This document shows positions 1-11,495 of a stretch of DNA of 64,000 nt, piece by piece. The translations under genes and the position numbers were made by a program. Under the pieces are notes generated by a model that searched no databases, was not told where the DNA came from, and saw only the letters and a list, made by a program, of their open reading frames with translations. The stretch is from positions 4,402,001 through 4,466,000 of the forward strand of contig NC_063012.1 in assembly GCF_020509005.1 (NCBI RefSeq), given 5' to 3'. How positions within the stretch are numbered: the stretch's first letter is position 1; each line of letters starts with the position of its first letter. The DNA comes from Fulvia fulva. Taxonomy: Eukaryota > Ascomycota > Dothideomycetes > Mycosphaerellales > Mycosphaerellaceae.

Positions 1-3000
1 CGATAGCGAGAAGCTCCTTGTCGTAGATCTCGTAGTTATACTCCGTAGCGGTCATCTTCTTAGAGAGGAAGGCGATAGGTAGCTAGGGAGATTCAGGCGA
101 GCGGCGTTATAGTAGGACACCGCCTACTACGCCGTCGGATACGTTAGTCTCTATACGGGTCTCTAGTTCGAAATCGAAGTACTATAGAAGCGGGTTCTTA
201 ACAAACTTCGCTTTAAGCAAGTCAAAAGCTTCCTAGTACTCGTTAGTCTAGGCAAACTTCTTACCCTTACGCGTAAGCTTCGTCAAAGGGCGTACTACGC
301 CCGAGAATGCGTAGATAAAGCGGCGGTAGAAGTTAGTAAATCCTAGAAAACCCTAGACCTCCTTAACGTTCGTAGGAGCATCCTATTCGACGATAGCGTC
401 GATCTTCTCTTAGTCTATCTTAATGCCGTCTACGGTAATGATCAAACTAAGGAACTTGACTTCGGTCTTCTTAAACTCGTACTTATCGATATCGAGCTAA
501 AAGCCGGCGTCTACGAGCTTCTAAAGGACCTTATAGACGTACTCGCGGTACTCCTCTTTAGTCTCGCTATAGACTAGGATGTCGTCGATATAGGTAGTAT
601 AGAACTGATCGAGGAACTCCTAAAGGATGTCGTTACTAAAGTTCTAGAAGGTACTAGGCCCGTTATAAACGCCGAAGGGCATAACGAGCGACTCGAATAG
701 CCCGTAGCGAGTACGGAAGGCTATAAGATACTCGTGTCCTTCTACTATTCGTAACTTGTTAAACGTAGCGATAACATCGAGCTTAGTAAAGTACTTGGCC
801 TTAGAGAGGCGTTCGAGCGTCTCCTAAATTAACGGTATTAGGTAGCGGTTCTTCTTTATAATAGCGTTTAAGCCTCGGTAGTCTACGTAGAAGCGTAGGC
901 TACCGCCGGGCTTCTTAACGAACATAACGGGACTACTAGCGCTAGAACGGCTCGCTCGAATAAACCCCTTCTTTAGGTTTTCTTCGAGGTATCTCTTAAG
1001 GACAATAAGCTCTTCTCGGGACATAGAATATAGCGGTCCGAACGGTGCCTCTATACCTTCTTCTAGCTTAATCTTATAGTCGTAAGGGCGATAAGGAGGC
1101 AGCTCGTCTACGGCTTTAGTATCGAATACGTAGAGGATGTAGTGTGCCTAAGGAGGGACCTTCGTAGTAGGGTCGGTAGGTATACGCTTCTTATCGAGCT
1201 TCTCGGGGGCGATGTCGATATCGCGGAGGGAGGCGGCGAAGACTTGAGCTTTAGGCTACTTAGTAGTAGTAGTAAAGGTAGCGGCGTTCACCTAGAAGAT
1301 CTTAGTATACTTAGGACCGCGCTAAGGCGGCGGAGAAGGCGGAGGCGCCGGAGGAGCTTCTAGAGGGAAACTGATAGTAAGGGAAGTCTAGTCGATAATA
1401 GGCTAGTATCGTCTAAACTAGGGGAGGCCGAGAATAAACTTCTAATACGGTAGGGACGTAAGGAAGCTAGTGATCGACATACGCTTTCCTCCGAGAGTGA
1501 TTAACGTGTATATAACATAAGTAATCTTACTAGTAGTAGTCTCCGTGCCGTTAAAGAGTTTAAGGGTACGAGGGTACTTTAGTTCCTAGGGTCCGAGGTT
1601 AAGAGAGGTCGCGAGTTTATAGTCTATAAAAGACTCGCCTAGTGCGCTAGTATCTATAAGAGTGAGATTGGAAGAAGAGAGTTTCTTTAAGCCGATATTT
1701 ATATTCGTAACGAACGGTTTATAAGCGTAGTCCTTACCCGTCTCGTCGTATAGGTCTAGCTATACTATATTGATCCTCAACTTCTTTCCTCTCTTTACTT
1801 TCGGTAAACGTTATTCTTAGTCTTCACCGCGTCGATAAGGAAGACCTAGGCTTTTCCCTACTTAGCGAGAGTAGTAGGAGTAGGCTCGATAGCGCCGATA
1901 GCGCCGCGAACCGGGTTACGGGCGTTACGGGTAGCGAGCTACGGACAGTTAACTACGATATAGCCTAGACCGCCGTAGTAGGTATAGAGTCCGGCCTAGC
2001 GACGGCGAAGCTTCTCTTCGGGAGTAAGCTTACCGTTAACGAGGCCCTAGACTCGAGGGACGGCGGCACTAGCGCTAAGATCTATAGCATTACCTATAGA
2101 GACGGGAGGGAGAGCCGTAGGAGCGGCGGCGCCTAGTAGAGTAGTAAAGTGGCTTCCGGGACTACGAGGCTAACGACCTTAAGAACGGGAAGCGAGGAGA
2201 GAGGCGGTATGTTTTATATTAGAGTCGAGGCGCTAGTAGGTCTCGACGAGCTTACGGAAGCTTATAGTACCGACGTCCTTGTCCTCGAGGGCTCGAAGAA
2301 GCTCTACTAATAAGCTACGGCGGAGAGTACTCTTCTTAGTCTCTTCGTTATAGCCGGTAAACCCGATATTATAGTTAAAGGCCGCGAGGTACTCGGCGAA
2401 GCTCTTGTTCTTCTAGAGGAGGTTATAGATAGCGTTCTAGGCGGTGGCTCTACGGTCTAGATTACTAAAGGTAGCACGGAGGTCCTATATTAAGGTAAGG
2501 ACGTCCCGGTAGCCGATAGTCTACGTAGCGTTATCGATATAGTACTATACCTAAGCCGCGGCGTCTCCCCGAAGGAGGGAGAAGACGTACGTGACCTTGT
2601 CCTTCTCTTACGGAAAGTGGTCGGCATTAGCTAACAGCTTGATAGTAAGCTATATCTTAAATGCCTCGAACTTACTCTTATTACCGTCGAACTCGTCTAG
2701 GTTATTAACCTTCTTAGAGAAGTACTAGCGGCGGTTATCGTCGGCGTACGGTACGAGGTTCTAGAAGGTGTTTATAATACCTCGAAGGTATATTACTTAG
2801 TTGTTTACTTACTCGACCTACTAGGCGGTCTCGCGGAAAGAGGAGACGGTACGGTTAATAAGAGCGTAGGCGGTATCGGGGTTAGCGTTTGCCTAGGCAC
2901 CGAAGGTAGCGGCGTTCGAGAAGGAGATATTAGCCTACTTACTAAAGTGGAATAGGGTGTCTTAGTTATCGAGGTTAACACCTTTATCGGTAGCGTGGTC

Positions 3001-3567
3001 ACCTATAAGGATGACTCGAGTAGTTAATAGTTTATTAGTCTTTCGTGATGTTAGGGCGAGAGCCTAGCCTATAAGATATAAGAATAAAAGCGAGAATGTA
3101 GGTACGAAGTGTAGATATAAAGGGTATAGTATAATTGCTATACAAAACGAAAGACGAAGAAAGTAAGAGAGGCCTAGGGAAGGCCGGATACTTATACGCG
3201 ACCCTCGCGAGTACGTGTCCCCGTATTAATAGGGCTAACCTATACGAAGCCGCGCTTAGTAGCTTTACTTAAAACCTTATTCTAACCTACCCTACGTTCC
3301 GAGTCTTCTACGTGCTTCTTCTAGGGTCTAGCGTAGTCGCGGGTACTCGCGGGAGTGCCGTAAGTTATATAGCTACGAGCCGAAGTGAATCTGTTAAGGT
3401 TTAGTAGAGTAGTGAATTTGGAGGGCTAGGTCCCGTAGTGAATATTACGGGGTATATAATTCTTGGCGCTTATATACTAAGCTAGACTTTCACTTCTTAA
3501 CGACTTCTAAGTACTCTAAGGCTCTTCTATCCCTACCTTCTATATACTCTATAGGGAGACTATGATA
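1..3567 (-). mobile_element. RIPed Ty3/Gypsy retrotransposon, left copy (RT, gag and 5' LTR; 3' part outside window)
   Basis: Read on the minus strand, 1-1,103 is reverse transcriptase to RNase H; an open stretch at 824-1,024 reads [10 protein letters not shown] and DYRGLNAI, typical of Gypsy RT. Towards 3,048 lies the protease/gag side, with many TAG stops, and 3,049-3,567 is the 5' LTR. No intact reading frame survives. CpA and TpG are scarce and TpA is abundant, the RIP signature. The element runs off the left edge. Positions 1-1,103 are a base-for-base reverse complement of 3,921-5,023 (paired positions sum to 5,024). Family assignment is firm; the exact gag and protease limits are not resolved. 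Confidence 0.9.
3049..3567 (-). repeat. Gypsy 5' LTR (519 bp)
   Basis: It matches, in reverse orientation, the LTR at 7,156-7,712 except for a few substitutions and one 38-bp tandem duplication found only in the latter (519 + 38 = 557). The inner end reads TAACA on the minus strand; the outer start is TATCATAG, probably a RIPed TG start. It is bordered at 3,568-3,572 by GTAGG, the complement of the CCTAC that follows the other LTR at 7,713-7,717. Confidence 0.85.
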
Positions 3568-3572
3568 GTAGG

Positions 3573-3829
3573 AGACTATATAGCCTAAGTAGGAGTGTTA
3601 AGAACATATAGGCCGTAGGTCAAGTATATAGGTATAGGTGTATTATATAACTAGATCACGTGACTAGGGCTTACTAGCCTATAGGCTAGTAAACATCCGG
3701 ACACCTAGTATCTACCTATACTAACACTAGCGATACTATATATAGATATACGCTATCCTATTAGGTCCTTCTTTGTCTTTCGTATAATCCTCCGTCTTCT
3801 ACTACTACGTAACTCGTACCTATTTAATA
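3573..3829 (+). mobile_element. 3' end and 3' LTR of the outer Copia element, inverted relative to its body
   Basis: A purine tract ending AAGTAGGAG precedes a 234-bp LTR at 3,596-3,829 that starts TGTTAAGAACA and ends TTTAATA. The LTR is the reverse complement of 18,380-18,613 and has the same length. The same purine tract precedes the 3' LTR of the inner Copia at 16,630, so this is the 3' terminus of a Copia element, not a solo LTR. Its orientation is opposite to the Copia body at 7,713-18,613, which requires a rearrangement. Confidence 0.85.
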
Positions 3830-3920
3830 AGATCCTCTATAATATCGAGTCTAATTACCGACGTACGTATAAACTTAATACTACGCTCGATATAGCTAAC
3901 CGTATTAACCTCCGTAAGGC
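3830..3920. other. Copia target-site duplication (AGATC) and adjoining flank up to rearrangement junction
   Basis: The five bases 3,830-3,834 are AGATC, the complement of GATCT found at 18,614-18,618 beyond the other Copia LTR. The rest is AT-rich, RIPed flank of unknown origin. It stops abruptly at 3,920/3,921, where Gypsy RT sequence begins mid-gene. Confidence 0.7.
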
Positions 3921-6900
3921 GCTGCCTCCTTATCGCCCTTACGACTATAAGATTAAGCTAGAAGAAGGTATAGAGGCACCGTTCGGACCGCTATATTCTA
4001 TGTCCCGAGAAGAGCTTATTGTCCTTAAGAGATACCTCGAAGAAAACCTAAAGAAGGGGTTTATTCGAGCGAGCCGTTCTAGCGCTAGTAGTCCCGTTAT
4101 GTTCGTTAAGAAGCCCGGCGGTAGCCTACGCTTCTACGTAGACTACCGAGGCTTAAACGCTATTATAAAGAAGAACCGCTACCTAATACCGTTAATTTAG
4201 GAGACGCTCGAACGCCTCTCTAAGGCCAAGTACTTTACTAAGCTCGATGTTATCGCTACGTTTAACAAGTTACGAATAGTAGAAGGACACGAGTATCTTA
4301 TAGCCTTCCGTACTCGCTACGGGCTATTCGAGTCGCTCGTTATGCCCTTCGGCGTTTATAACGGGCCTAGTACCTTCTAGAACTTTAGTAACGACATCCT
4401 TTAGGAGTTCCTCGATCAGTTCTATACTACCTATATCGACGACATCCTAGTCTATAGCGAGACTAAAGAGGAGTACCGCGAGTACGTCTATAAGGTCCTT
4501 TAGAAGCTCGTAGACGCCGGCTTTTAGCTCGATATCGATAAGTACGAGTTTAAGAAGACCGAAGTCAAGTTCCTTAGTTTGATCATTACCGTAGACGGCA
4601 TTAAGATAGACTAAGAGAAGATCGACGCTATCGTCGAATAGGATGCTCCTACGAACGTTAAGGAGGTCTAGGGTTTTCTAGGATTTACTAACTTCTACCG
4701 CCGCTTTATCTACGCATTCTCGGGCGTAGTACGCCCTTTGACGAAGCTTACGCGTAAGGGTAAGAAGTTTGCCTAGACTAACGAGTACTAGGAAGCTTTT
4801 GACTTGCTTAAAGCGAAGTTTGTTAAGAACCCGCTTCTATAGTACTTCGATTTCGAACTAGAGACCCGTATAGAGACTAACGTATCCGACGGCGTAGTAG
4901 GCGGTGTCCTACTATAACGCCGCTCGCCTGAATCTCCCTAGCTACCTATCGCCTTCCTCTCTAAGAAGATGACCGCTACGGAGTATAACTACGAGATCTA
5001 CGACAAGGAGCTTCTCGCTATCGTCAAAGCTTTTAAAGAGTAGCGCCCCGAGCTCGAAGGCTCTACTATACCCGTCTAAGTAAGCTCCGACTATAAGAAC
5101 CTCGTCTACTTTATAAAGAGCAAGCTACTTAATCGTCGCTAGGCCCGCTAGAGCGAGTTCCTCTCCCGGTTCAACTTTATAATCTCGTATACGCCCGGTA
5201 AGGCTAACTCGATAGCCGACGCCCTTACCCGCCGCCCTAGCGACTCTCTAGTTAATCGAAGAGGGGGCTAGTAAATCGTAGAGTAACAAGTCATTAAAGA
5301 GCACAACCTCTCTTCCGAGCTTTAAGAGTACCTATCGAACGGCTAGCCTACGCTCGCTACTTCCTTTACTACTCTCGTACTCGCTCCTACCTACCTTAAC
5401 GAGAGTAACAATAAATCCGAGCCTAAAGAATACGCCTCGGACGCTAAGGACTTGAACGACGATAAAGAGGGCTTAATAACGACCGACGGCTCATCCGAAT
5501 TAGACTTTAAGGGGTTTAATAATAAGGAGCAACCTAAGGGTATTATAGTACGAGTACGAATAACGTACGATACCGACCTAGACGCCTAAGAGTTAGTTTA
5601 GGCCCTTGAATCTAGCGCGAGAACATTCCCGGGCTTCTCGCTATCTAAGTACGAGCTCTAGGAAGGTGTCGTCTACTTCCGTAAGAAGCTTTACGTACCG
5701 TAGCCCGAAGGCTCTAATATCCGAGCTAAGATTCTTCAAATCGTCTACGACTCCGCCTCTAGGGGTCACCTAGGCGTAGCTAAGACCTATTAGCTCCTCG
5801 TAAGGTATTACTAGTAGCCGTATTCCTAGAAGGACGTCCGCCGCTACGTACTAAACTACGCTACTTATCGAAGAGCTAAAGCTAACCGCTACCGCCCCTA
5901 CGGTCTCTTATACCCTCTCCCGGCTCCTAATCGTCCGTAGAAGTACATTACTATAGACCTTATTACCGATCTTCCTTACGGTAAGACCTTTAGCGGCGTA
6001 AAGGCAAAGGCCCTTCTAGTAATCGTAGACCGTTACTCTAAGGACCGGTATATAATCCCGTACTAGAATATAACCGTAAAGGAGACTACTCGCTTATTCT
6101 ACAAATTCGTCTAGCGCTTTTAAGGCCTCCCGGATAGCATTACCTCTAACAGAGGCTCCTAGTTCATCTCGTACTTCTAGAAGCGTCTATATACTATCCT
6201 AGGTATTAAGTATAACCTCTCGACTAGTTTTTAGCTATAGACCGACGGCTAGACCGAAATTACGAACGCTATCCTCGAATAGGTCCTTCGTTACTTCGTC
6301 GACTACTAGCTACTCTCCCTTCTATACTACGAGAGGTTACTACCCTCGTATAGGTATAGAACTAGAAGAGCCTCTCCCGCCTACCGAAGACGTAAACTAG
6401 TAAGTAGTAGACGAGTTCGCTACTATACTCTTATAGATCTATAAAGAAGTCTACGACGAGATAGTGTACGTATAAGCAATCTACGAGGATTAAGCTAATC
6501 GTCGTCGCTAGCTAGCTCCCGACTACTAAGTAGGCGATATAGTATACCTTAACTCTAAGAACATTAAGACGAACCGCCCCTCTAAGAAGCTGAGCTAGAA
6601 GAACCTAGGTCCTTTCAAGATCACCGAGCGTATTAGTTTATACGCCTACCGTCTAGCTCTTCCCGCGAACATAAAGATCCACGACGTCTTCTATCCCGTA
6701 CGCCTTCGGCCGTCGGCTAAGGACCTATTCCTAAACTAGAACTAAGACATACTAGGTCCTCCCGATAAAGTAGAAGTCGACGAGCCGGTTAACCTACCTT
6801 CTAACGACTATACCGTCCGTAAGATCCGGGGAATCCGCGTAGAGCCTAACGACGTTAAAGGGCTACCGCCGATTAAGTATAAAGTCGAATAGTAAGGTTA

Positions 6901-7712
6901 CCCTAAGTAGGATACCTTATAGGAACCTATCTAATATATTATCTTCAATCGTTAAGTAATCGAAGAATACTACGCCCGCGTAGACGGCCTAGAGGTCAAC
7001 ATCGGTAGGCTTTTCGAATCTAAGCTCTTCGACGGGGCTTACTAATAGTATATCGACTATAACATTAGGCCTAAGCCTAGTACTAAAGCTGAACATCCTC
7101 GATATATAGAACTACTACGGCTTCGTAGGAACTTAGCTTTGTTTAGGGGGGCTACTATTATAGTCTCCCTATAGAGTATATAGAAGGTAGGGACAGAAGA
7201 GCCTTAGAGTACTTAGAAGTCGTTAAGAAGTGAAAGTCTAGCTTAGTATATAAGCGCCAAGAATTATATACCCCGTAATATTCACTACGGGACCTAGCCC
7301 TCCAAATTCACTACTCTACTAAACCTTAATAGATTCACTTCGGCTCGTAGCTATATAACTTACGGTACTCCCGCGAGCACCCGCGACTACGCTAGACCCT
7401 AGAAGAAGCACGTACAAGACTCGGAACGTAGGGTAGGTTAGAATAAGGTTTTGAGCAAAGCTACTAAGCGCGGCTTCGTATAGGTTAGCCCTATTAATAC
7501 GGGGACACGTACTCGCGAGGGTCTAGCCCTATTAATACGGGGACACGTACTCGCGAGGGTCGCGTATAAGTATCCGGCCTTCCCTTAGCCTCTCTTACTT
7601 TCTTCGTCTTTTGTTTTGTATAGCAATTATACTATACCCTTTGTATCTACACTTCGTACCTACATTCTCGCTTTCATTCTTATATCTTATAGGCTAGGCT
7701 CTCGCCCTAACA
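3921..7712 (+). mobile_element. RIPed Ty3/Gypsy retrotransposon, right copy (RT, RNase H, integrase, 3' LTR; 5' end missing)
   Basis: From 3,921 the sequence enters the RT region. The only sizeable open stretch is 4,000-4,200 and encodes the same peptide as 824-1,024 on the other strand. RT runs to about 4,700, RNase H lies around 4,950-5,230, integrase around 5,640-6,730 and a chromodomain-like tail around 6,780-6,960. A purine tract ending in GGGGGG at about 7,146 precedes the 3' LTR. TAG stops interrupt every domain, so it is non-functional. LTR, gag and protease are missing on its 5' side; the left copy has them. Confidence 0.9.
7156..7712 (+). repeat. Gypsy 3' LTR (557 bp) with an internal 38-bp tandem duplication
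   Basis: It starts TATTATAG directly after the polypurine tract and ends CCCTAACA at 7,712, followed by the CCTAC duplication at 7,713-7,717. A 38-bp unit beginning TAGCCCTATTAATACGGGG is present twice head-to-tail at 7,486-7,523 and 7,524-7,561; the partner LTR at 3,049-3,567 has it once. Confidence 0.9.
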
Positions 7713-10700
7713 CCTACAATCCCTTTACGTAAGCTAGAGCTACCTTATAAAGTTTTAGAACTACTAGCTATTAAGGGGCTTTATTAACCTATTAGTAGCT
7801 ATGTCCTTTATATAGTAGTAGTCTACTACAATCTTCTTCTACTACTAGAGATGTTTAATATAGTTATATATAACATTAATATACTTTGACCTTTTATATA
7901 TATAGGTATCTTTAATAAGTGTTAAAGCGGCTTAGTTATTACCTATAAGCTTGACTAGCCTTAGCTCGTCAATAGTGCCCTTACTTACCCTTATACTCGG
8001 CTAGAAAGAGCTCTTTCCTACTAGTTCTAGGCACCCTATTTCCCTAAGGATAGTAGTAAGAAATTGTGACTACTTTACGGCTACGTTTATAGCTATAAAC
8101 TTAGCTTCTATTATTGATGTTATAATAGACTTCTACTTTCTACTTATCTAGGACATAGGTGATCTATAAAGGAACTATACGCATCCTAGAATTAAGACTC
8201 TATCCACTTTGTCTATAGCGTAGTTAGAGTCCGAGTATCCCTAGAGATTGCCCCCTCCCTTTCTATATATAAGACCTAGGTCTAGGTACGACCGTAGGTA
8301 TCGGGAGAGCTTCTTTAAAGCCTTTATATACTACTACGAGGGATTAGCAATATATAAGCTAATTCTTCTAAGGGGGAATGCTAAGTCTAGCCTTGTCATT
8401 GTCATTAGCTATATCTAGGTACTATTGTGGCTCTAGTAATCCTGTTTGTTACACCTCTTATCTATAGGAGCCGTAGGTACTAAATGCTCGTAGCTCTCTA
8501 TAGGTAAGTAGGTTAGCGTAGCCTTCTCTCTAGCTATGTTTATCTTGGCTAAGTTAGCGTAGACATAGTGTCCTTAATTAAGCTTTAAAGTGCCTTAGGA
8601 CCTATCTCTTATAATCCTTATTCTAAGGATCTTTATAGGTTTACTAAGATCTTTAATCTTAAACACTTTTCTAAGCTTAGCCTTAAACTACTAAACATCT
8701 AATAGCTTCGGAGCTATAATAGGTATGTCATCTATATAGGTAAGGACTATAAGGTCTCTATCTATATAGATAAGTAGGTATAGATCTACCTAGGACTAGG
8801 TAAATCTAATCTTCTCTAGCTTCGTAACATAGAGCTTGTTCTAGTCTCTAGCTGCTTACTTAAGCCTATAAAGGCTTCGTAGGACCTTAAATACTATGTT
8901 TAGAGGTGCTTTAACTCCTATAGGTGGGATTATATAGATGTCTTTAAGAAGGCTACTTTAGGTAAAAGCATTATTCACATCTACTAGGTACATCTCGAGA
9001 TTTCTCTTATAAACTACTACTATAAATACTCGGAGAGTATTATGTCTAATAGTAGGTATAAAGGTCTCTTCGAAGTCAACCCTATATTTCTATAAAAACC
9101 CTCTTATAACTAGTCTTGCCTTAAACTTCTTAATAGCTCTACTAATTATTCTTTTTATATTAAAGACCTACCTAGAAGTAATTAGATTCGTACCCTTTGG
9201 CGGTACAACTACTTCCTAGGTGTTATTGCTTACTAAGGCAATAAGTTCGTTCTCGATTACCTCTTTCTATATATATCCCTATTCGGGGTCTCCTACGGCT
9301 GTCTTATAGGACTTTAGGATTAGTACTTTCTACTAATAGGCTATAGCCTACCTAATAGTAGCAAATGTATATTCTTCTACGTTGTTTAGAATCTCCTCTA
9401 CCTAGCTTATTATAGGGTCTAGATAGAACATCTAGGTAATAAGAGCCTTATAGTGTTTAGCCTTATACTCTTAAGAGTTATTATCTCCGTCCCCCCTTAA
9501 CCTCTTGATGCCTATAACCTAAGGTAGCGCTAGGTGTTCGGATAGGTCGAACTAAACGACATCTTCTTTTTCTTTTATTAGAGTACCCTAATCTCTAAAC
9601 TTCTAGTATTCCCTAATATCCTTTAGGGGAGGGGGAAGTTATATAAACAGCGGTTGTTATAGTGTTAATAACTTAGGTAGGTTCTGTATAGATCTACCGT
9701 TATCGGCCTTCGATAGTATTGAAACCGCCTTAATATTTTCTCCTAGCCTTCGTAACGGTGTCTCTAACAATCCCCTATCGGGAAATTTCGCCCTAAAGGG
9801 CTTCCTCCTAATAGGATTACGCTATAGCGCTCGACTCGGCTAGTTAGTAAAGGTGATACCAAGATCTATATCTTCCCCCTTCTTATTCTTAAACTAGTCG
9901 ACGTGACTATACGCTTTTATAGCTTTTATGTCGGGATCCTAGAACAGCTATTGTTTTGTAGTGTTTTCTAAGTAGCCTATAAACACGGCTTCTTTCCCTC
10001 GGTTTATCAACTTATCTCTCCTTAAGCCTTAAGGTTAGGCTCTTAGGTCTATATAGACTATAGCTTTATATCTCTAGACACAGAAATAGTCGACTAACGG
10101 TACTTAGCTAGTAAAGGCTTCTTCTAGTAAAAGTGTAATACTATTAATAATCGGACTATTAGGCAGTCTATTTCTAATTATAGTCTGTACTTATAAAGCT
10201 TCTAGCTAGAACTTAACTAGTATACTAGAGTCCTTAAGTATAGCCCGGACTGTGTTCTTAGAGGCTTGAATTGACCTTTCTATAGGTCTATTATAAAGGG
10301 AGTTATAGGCATTAGTTGTGTCTATCTAAGTACTAAACTCCTTCTCCTACTCTCTTAGTAAGGCGAGAATTTCCTTTATACTATCACTACGGATCGTAGA
10401 CAGAAAGCACCTTGACTACCGTTATACCTAGACCTTCTAATCCCGTAGGGCTATAGGAGCGTCGCTCCTAGCCTTTAAAGGGATTACCCACTTCTTCCTA
10501 GAGAAGTTGTCTATAATCTCAAGCCAATATTTATATCCTAGCCTAGAGACTACGCCCTAAAAAGGCCTATAGATGTTAATAAAGATAAGGGCTAGCCTTT
10601 CTCCTTTTCTCTCTATAGTAGGTCCCTTAAACTTCCTTATATTAGTAAGGGAGTATACCTTATAACTTAGGTATTAAGAAGGAATAGGGATAGGATCTTT

Positions 10701-11245
10701 CTTATTAGTGACTCTATAAAGGTTTCTTAGTAGTCCCTTGCTAAGGTGTGTACATCTTCTATACTATAGCTCCTACTAATCTTTAGACTTAGTATTAGCT
10801 ATAGCGGTGCCGTTACGTTCTTAAGAGAGTATACTAGTATACTATAGCTTAAAAATTTCCGAGATCGAGTAGATAAACGGTACTCCTCCTCGAAGTTTAG
10901 TCTAGATAACGGGTTTACTAGATAAGGATTTTAGGGTGAAATTAGGTAGTTAGATAGTAAACTATTAGCTAAACTAATTCTACGAAACAAGACTAACTCT
11001 AAGGCTAGGAACAAACAAGACACTTTCTAAGACAATTTGCTTTCTAGAAGGACTACCTATTACTATACTTCCTATATATGTAGCTTATAGATAGCCACCC
11101 CTAACCTTGATCTACATCCTCTTTTAAAGAGGCTTTAGTGTCCTAAATAGTAAATCTTAATTAGTTATATATTATAAAGCACAAGAGTCAAGTAACTACT
11201 CGGACGAGGGGTACTTACCCTTAGCTTCTATAGTAGAATAGGTAA
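7713..11245 (-). mobile_element. Outer RIPed Ty1/Copia element, 3' part of body (RNase H, RT, integrase)
   Basis: On the minus strand, 8,180-8,230 encodes a D-S-(N/D)-Y-(A/T)-I-D-K-V-D-R motif also present in the inner Copia RNase H region. RT follows at about 8,700-9,250 and integrase at about 10,000-10,800. Stops and frameshifts are everywhere. The body resumes at 16,865 after the inner Copia. Its 3' tip is not on the left side here: it lies beyond the Gypsy insertion, in inverted orientation at 3,573-3,829. Confidence 0.85.
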
Positions 11246-11480
11246 TGTTAAGATGTAGCATCTTAAAGGGAGTCAATAATTAGGAAGTGATCTAGTAGCC
11301 TAAGGCATCCACGATAACTTAGCTTATAGGGAGATACCTTCTCTCCCCTTTAGCTGAGATGAACATCTAACATAATCAATATATTGGTTCCTAATATATT
11401 GCTATATACTCGTGCTATTAGTTAGTTAAAGATTGATCTCTTACTCCACTCCGCTACTATCTACCTGTACCTATTTAATA
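11246..11480 (+). repeat. Inner Copia 5' LTR
   Basis: It runs from TGTTAAGATG to CTATTTAATA and is preceded by GGTAA. The 3' LTR at 16,630-16,864 has the same length and differs by scattered C/T and G/A changes, as RIP would leave. Confidence 0.9.
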
Positions 11481-11495
11481 GGTTATAAGCCCGGG
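11481..11495 (+). other. Probable Copia primer-binding site (initiator tRNA-Met half type)
   Basis: The bases after the 5' LTR read GGTTATAAGCCCGGG. The same block follows the outer Copia 5' LTR on the minus strand (18,365-18,379). It resembles GGTTATGGGCCC, the complement of the initiator tRNA-Met anticodon stem-loop used by Copia-type half-tRNA priming, with two G-to-A changes that RIP could explain. The match is from memory of that motif. Confidence 0.5.

Noticed and set aside
824..1024. 66-codon open frame matching Gypsy reverse transcriptase (and its twin at 4,000-4,200)
   Set aside because: It is a surviving fragment inside a RIPed pol gene, with stops on both sides; described as part of the retrotransposon, not as a gene.
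3596..3829. Solo LTR interpretation of the Copia LTR
   Set aside because: The Copia purine tract directly precedes it and the two flanks do not form a duplication with each other; the matching flank is at 18,614-18,618.
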